Shown piece by piece: positions 57,643-64,000 of a stretch of 64,000 bases of DNA. The position numbers and the translations under genes were made by a program. The notes beneath the pieces were generated by a model. It was not told where the DNA came from and searched no databases. It worked only from the letters and a program-made list of their open reading frames with translations. This DNA is from Heterohyrax brucei (Eukaryota; Chordata; Mammalia; Hyracoidea; Procaviidae), in assembly GCA_028571685.1 (NCBI GenBank), contig CM053141.1, positions 69,549,833 through 69,613,832 of the forward strand. Reading direction: 5' to 3'. Within the stretch, counting starts at the first letter, position 1, and every line of letters starts with the position of its first letter.

Positions 57643-58006
57643 ATACTGCTTGCTGTAGTCCCTTGATCTTGCTTGCCAAATGATGGTAAGACATTTTTGA
57701 AGCTTTTTCCTGGGCTTTTATCCGGATGTCCATGTTTGGTATGTTAGCAAAATTGTCTTACTCTCCATTTGTATAAAATTTGCCGATTATTTCTATTCCT
57801 GCCTATCAAGTGGAACCAGGTTAGCAGATGATGGAAAATTAAATCCGTATGATTTGTGATAAGGAATAAGTTTTATGAAAAAGACCACTGAGTCATAGAG
57901 AATGCTCTGAATGGGATTATGCAAATGATTTTATTATCACCCTTTCAAGTGACTGCAGGCACTCTTGATGCGGATGCACTGCAAAGAAACTCAGGCTGGC
58001 TAGGTC

Positions 58007-58020
58007 CCCCCCCCCCCCCC
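58007..58020 (+). repeat. Poly(C) run upstream of exon 4
   Basis: This is an uninterrupted run of about 14 C, about 190 bp before the exon 4 acceptor. It is probably length-variable. Confidence 0.85.
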
Positions 58021-58213
58021 GTTATATCAGCAGAGGTACACTGGAGCATAACAGACAGCAGTGAAATGAGGTCTTTAAAAGGGCCTGCCTGATAATCACC
58101 TGTGTACTTCATAGGCCACCAGAGATGATGAATAAATTTGCTTTGGCCTCAGAGTTTGTAATTTACTCATGCACTGTTGCAACAGAAATGGTTGTCATGC
58201 ACTTTAATTTCAG

Positions 58214-58321
58214 GAAACCTGTGATCTGGAGAAGATAAAGCCTGAAGCCAGACGATACTTGGAAAAATCAGTTAAAATGGGAAAAAGGAATGGGCTCCAT
58301 CTTCCAGAACAAGTCCAGAAT
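58214..58321 (+). CDS. NLN: NLN coding exon, probable exon 4
   Basis: This 108-bp exon follows acceptor ctttaatttcag and ends at donor gtgagt. It encodes exactly 36 residues in phase 0, from [19 protein letters not shown] to [10 protein letters not shown]. The [21 protein letters not shown] block is characteristic of the neurolysin/thimet oligopeptidase family. It is separated from the previous coding exon by a 31.7-kb intron filled with retroelements. No damage is seen. Confidence 0.97.
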
Positions 58322-59657
58322 GTGAGTTTATCTTCCCTTTTCTTACTAGAAAAATTATGAATAATAAAAACCAGGAAATACGGAAATAGGTGTTCTGTAA
58401 TAAAATAACCTGCAGTACAAATTCATTGATGATATGCTTGGTTTTCAGTGGCTTTAAATTCTGCATCTTCTGTTAACCTTATGGTGACTGACAAACCACT
58501 AAGATCTAATTATTCTTTAATCCTACCAGAGTTTTGTTTCATGTGTGTTGGGCATGTTTTCCATGCTCTGTTTTACATTCTTTAATAGTTAATTCCAGGT
58601 CTTTCTAGTTGGTTTGTATTCTAACTCTCCTGGTCATACAGAAATAATACACTGATAATAAAGTCCTTGTCATTGGAGGATTTTAAAACCAGTGCTTTGG
58701 AATGGAACACTCTGCATTACCATATGCCCCTTAATGATAGAGAAGGTCTTGAAAAGCACTTCTTAAACTTTTTATTTTGTATTAGCCAGCCACATCTTTC
58801 AATTTTAGAAGTAAACTTAGCTGCATTATTGACCTCATTTTTCTTGTGCAAGAAACAGAATCCATGATTTATTTCCAGATCATTCCTCTGGCCAGCAGAA
58901 CTGGAAATAAATTTCAAAGAAATCTAAACCAAGTAATGTCAGCATTGTAGATAAAACCGAAGGCACCACTGAGATATGGGCATCTGTCCCCCACCTGAAT
59001 GCCCTCCACACACCTTCTGTCCTTCCTAGTCTTCCTAATTAGAGGAATGATGTAACCAGTCTCACCTGACGCTTTCTCATCCTTGTTAGTTTTCACTTCT
59101 CTTTGAGGCATGAACACTATATTAGTTAAGGTGACTGTAGTTAACAAAACTCAGTTTAAATTGGTTTAATCGGTAGAAAAGATATATATGCTTAATAATT
59201 GGAAGGTCCAGAGTTAGGTGGGCCTTGTGGTTAGTTTCACCCAGATGCTCAGTGTCATCAGTAGCTTGATGATCTTGTTTCTCTGCTCTTCTTCATATTG
59301 GTATCATCCAAAGGCTGACTTCCTTTCATTACTAGAATGGCTACAGACCTAAAAACCCACCACCACCCAGAAAGATATAGGAAAATCCCCATCAGACCTC
59401 CCCTCATGTCTTAATGGCCGAGATTATATTATATGCCTAATCTTGAATCCTTTAGTCAGGAGAATACCAGGCCTAGGTTGTCTGAACTGGTCACTGAGTC
59501 AAGGGGGATAGGATGACCCAAGAGGTAAAGGGCTGATGGGATCAGGTCCTACTCCAGTGACATGGCTGCTGTACCATAAAATGCAGCAGTGGTGTTGGGG
59601 AGACAACCATAATGTCTCTAAAAACCGTACTGAACAGTGAATGTATATTAACTTGAT

Positions 59658-59827
59658 AGTTTCAAACTTTAGTGTGCACTAGAATTGTTAGATTCTGATT
59701 AGTAGGGCCCACTGCTTGGAGTTTGTGATTCTGTTGGTCTCCTATTGGGACTCCAGAATTTCAATTTATGATTTTGTAGGTAATGCTGATACTTCTAGTC
59801 AGGGCCACACTTTGAGAACCAGTGGTT
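59658..59827 (+). repeat. MER5-like (hAT-Charlie) non-autonomous DNA transposon
   Basis: It reads caaactttagtgtgcactag, gtagggcccactgcttggag, gtaatgctgatacttctagt and closes cacactttgagaaccagtg, the typical MER5 ends. Confidence 0.8.
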
Positions 59828-59962
59828 TAAGTAAATGTCCTTATCTAGCGTTGCTGGAAGAGCAGTGGGATAGGGTGGTAATGTTTTGTTTTCTTACCCT
59901 CTTGTGATTTCCTTCTTATTGCTTCCTTTGATCTCCCACCTAAAATTTTTATGTAAATGTTA

Positions 59963-60118
59963 AAAAAAACAAAAACAAAAAACACTGCTGTTGAATGGGG
60001 TCCAACACATAACAACCATAGAGGTCATATAGTTTCCAAGGAGTGCCTTGTGGATTTGAACTGCCAGCCTTTAGATTAGCAGATGTAGCACTTAACCCAC
60101 TACACCACCAGAGTTTCC
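59963..60118 (-). mobile_element. AfroSINE-type SINE, reverse, with 12-bp target duplication
   Basis: A reverse A-rich tail, then ctgttgaatggggtccaaca, gtggatttgaactgccagcc and a terminal actacaccaccagagtttcc are seen. The duplication atgtaaatgtta is perfect at 59951-59962 and 60119-60130. This is the cleanest SINE insertion in the window. Confidence 0.92.
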
Positions 60119-60637
60119 ATGTAAATGTTAGGAGCTAGAAATTAGCTTTGTTTACAAAATCTCTGTAGAACTGAGACCTCACTGTTTTCCTGCAACAGTC
60201 ATGGAACTACCTGGTTTCTCCATCTTGATTTACTTCAGACCAAATAATAATTAGTAATTTAGATTTTTTAATTCAGAATATGTTAATTAGTAGTGAGCTA
60301 CCACCTTGATTCACCCAAGTCATTCACCAGTTGCTTATTGCATGTGTACTGTGTTTCAGGCACTGTTTTTATTATACCTCCTAAATTTATTTAGTTCTTT
60401 CAAACTTTAAAATGTCACTGGAACTGCCTTACCTTGAGTGCTATGTGCCAATACATATGTGCAGGACATAAAAGACTGCAGAACACTATTTTGTCAAGCA
60501 TAGATGGAAGAAAGTACATTCAAAGGGTTGTATACAGAATCCAATGTTCATATAAAAGTGAAATTTACCTAACTGGTAGCAATAAAAATTAGTCTCATTG
60601 TACCATTGAGTGTCTTGTATTCTTGTCTTTCTTTTAG

Positions 60638-60740
60638 GAAATCAAAGCAATGAAGAAAAGAATGAGTGAGCTATGTATTGACTTTAACAAAAACCTCAAT
60701 GAGGATGATACCTACCTTGTATTTTCTAGAGCTGAACTTG
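60638..60740 (+). CDS. NLN: NLN coding exon, probable exon 5
   Basis: This 103-bp exon follows the polypyrimidine acceptor tgtctttcttttag and ends at gtaaaa, a GT donor of only moderate consensus. It encodes 34 residues from [20 protein letters not shown] to FSRAEL, plus the first base of a Gly codon. The [14 protein letters not shown] block is a hallmark of the N-terminal domain in M3 oligopeptidases. Its frame joins the exons at 58214 and 61367 without error. Confidence 0.97.
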
Positions 60741-61366
60741 GTAAAATTTTCTTATTTCTAGATTAAATGATGTAATTTGGGCAAATAATGTCACCTCACA
60801 GCTTGCCTCAACTTTCAGATACCAAGCCTAAATCAAAGAATCCTTTACAGAAAAAAAAAAAAAATTCAGAACCTAACCTCACCATTCTTCTACAAAAAAG
60901 ACAACCAAACCAAACTTAAGTCTCTGGCTAATAAAAGCACATACTGTTTCTAGATACAGACCAAAGGAGATTTCATCATATTTACTGCTGAATTATGCTT
61001 GGATTTAACAGCCTTAGATGCCTTGAAATTTTTTCTGCCTTATAATGTGCCCTCCATGTAATTTAAGCTTGTCTTTTGTTCTGAGTATTTCTTGGTGTAT
61101 ATTTGCCTGTTCTCCAAAAAAAAAACACCACTGTCTGCACAAGGACACTGAAGCTTACTCATATTTTCAGTTGCCATATCCAAAGCCACCTGGCCTCTGT
61201 CTGCCACTCCCATTTCAGCTACATCAAAAAGATATTATAAGGATTATTGTTTTACTTGAGTTTCAATTACTTGACAAAATTCCTAGAACCACTTGACACC
61301 ATGCCAATGCTAAATAAATCAATAATGAGTGGAAAAAATGACATCTTTTCCAAATGGTTTTTGCAG
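60741..61366 (+). other. NLN: NLN intron 5 (626 bp)
   Basis: This is a short intron with a poly(A) run near 60850. No repeat or gene is recognised in it. Confidence 0.9.
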
Positions 61367-61527
61367 GTGCTCTTCCTGATGATTTCATTGAAAGTTTAGA
61401 AAAGACAGGTGATGACAGGTATAAAGTTACCTTAAAATATCCACACTATTTTCCTGTCATGAAGAAATGCTGTATCCCTGAAACCAGAAGGAAGATGGAA
61501 ATGGCTTTTAATACAAGATGCAAAGAG
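61367..61527 (+). CDS. NLN: NLN coding exon, probable exon 6
   Basis: This 161-bp exon follows acceptor caaatggtttttgcag and ends before donor gtagta. It completes the split Gly codon and encodes 53 residues from [16 protein letters not shown] through [20 protein letters not shown] to AFNTRCKE, ending in phase 0. The [11 protein letters not shown] and [15 protein letters not shown] segments are strongly family-specific. The next exon, which should begin ENTIIL-like, is not found before the end of the window, so the gene continues to the right. Confidence 0.97.
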
Positions 61528-62633
61528 GTAGTATAAACTTTGTCTTCTGTTTTAGTGGAAGATTTTGAGAAAAAGTTTTGGCTTGTTTACCTATGTCGAA
61601 ATCACTTCAGAGACTGACACTCCTATTTGTGTTTTCATTAGACCTTTTTATCTGCCTGACAGTTCCTCTACCCTACAAGACTTGCAGTCTTTTCCTTGGC
61701 AATTCCAACCTTGATTGGTTTGTACACAGGCTGAGCGGCTGTAACAAAAATAGAATCGGTTAAATAAAGCGGAAGTTTTTTCCTCTCCCAAGCAAACAGG
61801 GACTACTGAGCACCTCTCTCTTCCTCAGTGAGTGACATCCAAGGTCATCCCAATTGTCACCATTTCCTAGCCTGTTGGAAAGGGGAAAAAAGAGTATAGA
61901 GCAAACACATGTAAGGAAAAGACTTGGAAACAGCAAACATCAACTCCATTCACAATGACCACAATGCAGTCATAGAGCCGTATCTAGCTGTATGGGAGGC
62001 TGAGAAGTAGTCTTAAGTTGACAGCCGTTTATTCAGCTGAAGAAGTTCTGTCACTTGAAACAGAATTAAGAGATTCCCAGAGCTGACTCCACCGCAGTCA
62101 GCCTCCCTAGGAGTCCAGGTGACCACGAGCCCCCTTTCTTCCACACACAGGACCTATGCGAGTCACAGTCAGTAACTTCCTTGAGTTCAAAGGCCAGGGT
62201 CTTCGGGTAATACAAAGTACTCCACAGTTGTGGCATACCATGATTTAGCAGCCCATGAAAGGAAATACTGGTTATCTGGCCCTCTAACCCTAATACATAC
62301 ACCCAGTGATGGAAGAAGAGCAGGATAAACACAATGAAAACTCCTGTTCACAAAGGAAAGAATGAGAAACATGGCAGCTCCATCACACGTTTCAAAAACT
62401 GTTTGGCAGAAATGGTGAGGATTCTGTGCTCTGGCGAAATTCCCTAGTTAGCCCGTTGTACTTACTCGGCCTAGCTTTGTGACAAGAATTCTTTAGCAGC
62501 TGTCTTCCACAGCCCCTGATCTTCCCCTGAAAGGAATTGTTTCTTGTTCATTATCCTCCAAACCCCAGTGGCTGCTATATAGATTACTGCTGATAGCACT
62601 TTGAATACTTAAGGTTGCTTTTTTTTAAAAAAA

Positions 62634-62652
62634 AAAGAAAGAAAGAAAGAAA
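62634..62652 (+). repeat. (AAAG)n short tandem repeat
   Basis: About four to five aaag units follow a poly(T)/poly(A) stretch. Confidence 0.8.
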
Positions 62653-62684
62653 CTACTTGCTGATTCCTAGAGATGGTGACCATG

Positions 62685-62862
62685 TGCATGTCTCAGTAGA
62701 ACTGTGCTCCATAGGGTTTTCAGTGGATGGCTTTTTGGAAGTAGATTTCGCAGCCGCCTTCTCAGTCGCCTTCTAAGGTCCCTCTGGGTAGACTCTAGTC
62801 TCTAGTCTTTCAGTTAGTAGCCAAGTACATTCACCATTTCCAAAACCCAGGGACTCTAGAAG
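62685..62862 (-). repeat. AfroSINE-type SINE, longer variant, reverse
   Basis: The reverse middle cagtagaactgtgctccata then tttttggaagtagatttcgc and the head region tcagttagtagccaagtaca then aaaacccagggactct match the longer variant. Confidence 0.75.
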
Positions 62863-62868
62863 CTAGCC

Positions 62869-63304
62869 TGTTGTTGCTGTTGTTACATGCTTTCAAGTCA
62901 GTTCTAACTCCTAGCAACCCTGTGTACAATAGAGCAAGACACTGCCCAGTACTGTGTCGTCCTCACAGTCATGGCTGTGCTTGCACCCATTAGTACGGCC
63001 AACATGTCAGTCCATCACATCAGAGGTCTTCCACTTTTTCACTCACCCTTTACCAGGTATGATGTCCTTCTCCAAGCAGTGATCCCTTTTGGTAACATGT
63101 CCACAGTATATGAGATGAAGTCTTGCCATCCTTGGTTCTAAGCAGAAGTCTCACTGAACTTTTTCCAAGACACATCTGTTTGTTCTTTAGGCTGTCCATT
63201 GTAGATTCAATATTCTTTGCCAGCACCGTAATTTAGAAGCAACAGTTCTTCTGTTTTTCTTAAAAATTTCACATGCATATGAAACGATTGAAAACACCAT
63301 GGCT
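62869..63304 (-). repeat. RTE-type LINE 3' end, reverse
   Basis: It begins gttgttgctgttgttacatg, then ttcaagtcagttctaactcc, and continues to gcatatgaaacgattgaaaa. An L1 3' end interrupts it at 63305. Confidence 0.8.
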
Positions 63305-63490
63305 TAAAGAGATTAGACAGGCCCATGAAACAAAACTGGACTAAATAGACACACCATCCCAGGGACAAGAAGAAGACAGGAGGGGACAGAAAAGCTGGTA
63401 ATGAGGAACTCAAAGTCAAGAAGAAAAGAGTGTTGTCGTGTTGTGGATTTGGCAAGTAATGTCACAAAACAATATTTGTATTAACTTTAA
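63305..63490 (+). repeat. L1 3' end nested in RTE
   Basis: The text tgttgtggatttggcaagta then atgtcacaaaacaatatttg is the forward L1 3' end whose reverse is seen at 49430-49472. Confidence 0.65.
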
Positions 63491-63804
63491 TGATATAATT
63501 TCGTAATTTATATATTCTGTTTGATCACCATTCTTTGGAATGAGCAGAAATATGGGTCTCTCAGTCACTTGTCCAGGAAGCTATCTTCTGGTATTTTGGT
63601 ATGGACAGTTGAGCACTTCCACTGCTGCATTTGTTTGATAAAACATCTCATTGGTGTTTCATCAGTTCCTAGAGACTTCTTTTTTTACCAGTGTTGTCAG
63701 TACAGCTTGAACCTCTTCCTGTAGTACCATCAGTCCTTGATCATGTGCTACCTCCTAAAACGGCTGAACATTGACCAGTTAATTTTGGCACACTGACTCT
63801 GTAC
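63491..63804 (-). repeat. RTE-type LINE, reverse, RT region
   Basis: The sequence catctcattggtgtttcatc, ttcctagagacttctttttt and cagtccttgatcatgtgcta parallels the reverse RTE at 34550-34700. About 900 bp expected between this part and 62869-63304 is missing. Confidence 0.75.
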
Positions 63805-64000
63805 AAGGTCTGACAATTAAGTTCACGAACTCATCTTAAAAAAAGGCTACATACCTCATTGCTGAATATCACTGCAGTCACCTTCAAAGTACTTCGCTTG
63901 GGAAGCTATGCACTGATGCCAGCACCTATTCCACCCTTGAAAGCAGTTTTGGAACTCTTTTTCTGAATTGGCCATCAGTGTTAGCATTGTATTACCTATA
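63805..64000 (-). mobile_element. Mariner 3' end, second copy, cut by window edge
   Basis: It begins aaggtctgacaattaagttc then acgaactcatc, and continues in parallel with 7310-7500 (caccttcaaagtacttcgct, attggccatcagtgttagca). It is the same family and orientation as the remnant at 7310. Confidence 0.85.

Larger units (their letters stand above)
26501..58213 (+). other. NLN: NLN intron 3 (31.7 kb), repeat-dense
   Basis: This is the largest intron in view, with GT...AG borders and matching exon phases. It contains most of the nested retroelements of the window. Stretches where I see neither gene nor a confident repeat are about 26500-27700, 30155-30985, 38340-39300, 40435-41020, 42725-43600, 46065-46290, 46720-47930 and 57180-58213 (apart from the open frame at 57163-57642). 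Confidence 0.9.
58322..60637 (+). other. NLN: NLN intron 4 (2.3 kb)
   Basis: This GT...AG interval holds a MER5-like element at 59658-59827 and an antisense AfroSINE at 59963-60118. The stretch 58322-59655 shows no recognisable repeat or gene. Confidence 0.9.
61528..64000 (+). other. NLN: Start of NLN intron 6
   Basis: This is the sequence downstream of the phase-0 donor gtagta. 61528-62680 is apparently single-copy, with no recognisable gene. After that come a SINE, an interrupted RTE, an L1 3' end and a mariner end. Confidence 0.75.

Noticed and set aside
60741-60760. Donor gtaaaatttt at the exon 5 end as a possibly inactive splice site
   Set aside because: It departs from consensus, but frame continuity into the next exon and the conserved protein text on both sides support use of this GT.
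1-64000. CRISPR arrays, operons, ribosome binding sites, bacterial or phage genes
   Set aside because: None is present. Intron-exon structure, SINEs, LINEs and LTRs show vertebrate nuclear DNA.

Overview
The window is nuclear DNA from a placental mammal, most probably an elephant or a close afrotherian relative. The main evidence is the repeat content. tRNA-derived SINEs of the AfroSINE type occur about 20 times (A-box like tggcatagtgg, B-box like agttcaaatcc, RTE-like 3' end ending in a gactcgacggcaac-type core). There are also RTE-type LINEs closely resembling the elephant RTE, afrotherian L1 3' ends and many MaLR-type LTRs. Species and repeat-family names come from memory and were not searched. 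No bacterial, plasmid, phage or CRISPR features were seen.

The only cellular gene I can support is NLN (neurolysin, a mitochondrial/cytosolic M3 zinc metallo-oligopeptidase), on the + strand. Five consecutive coding exons are present: 21572-21831, 26352-26500, 58214-58321, 60638-60740 and 61367-61527. Their phases join without error (2 -> 1 -> 0 -> 0 -> 1 -> 0, using codon halves), all junctions are AG/GT, and together they encode about 260 of the roughly 704 residues. They correspond to human residues about 15-274, the N-terminal helical half. The catalytic HEXXH region and the 3' exons lie beyond position 64000, and the first exon with the mitochondrial presequence is not in view. Positions 1-21571 are therefore most simply intron 1, and 61528-64000 the start of intron 6.

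Layout: 1-21.5 kb is upstream/intron 1, with an old L1, MaLR LTRs, a mariner relic, two adjoining RTE fragments and an L1 nested in an LTR. 21.8-26.3 kb is intron 2, with a Tigger-like DNA transposon and a SINE ending close to the exon 3 acceptor. 26.5-58.2 kb is intron 3 (31.7 kb), a deep nest of RTE, L1, MaLR, ERVL and other retroviral LTRs and SINEs. 58.2-61.5 kb holds exons 4-6, with a MER5-like element and a SINE with a 12-bp target duplication. 61.5-64 kb holds SINE, RTE, L1 and a second mariner end.

No novel biological system could be demonstrated. The points most worth a second look are the SINE beside a splice acceptor, an unassigned 159-codon open frame at 57163-57642, a GTCAACTGAGTGG inverted repeat at 46.4-46.5 kb, a 134-bp intra-L1 duplication, several nested insertions with visible target duplications, and the predominance of sense-oriented, poly(A)-signal-bearing LTRs within the gene.
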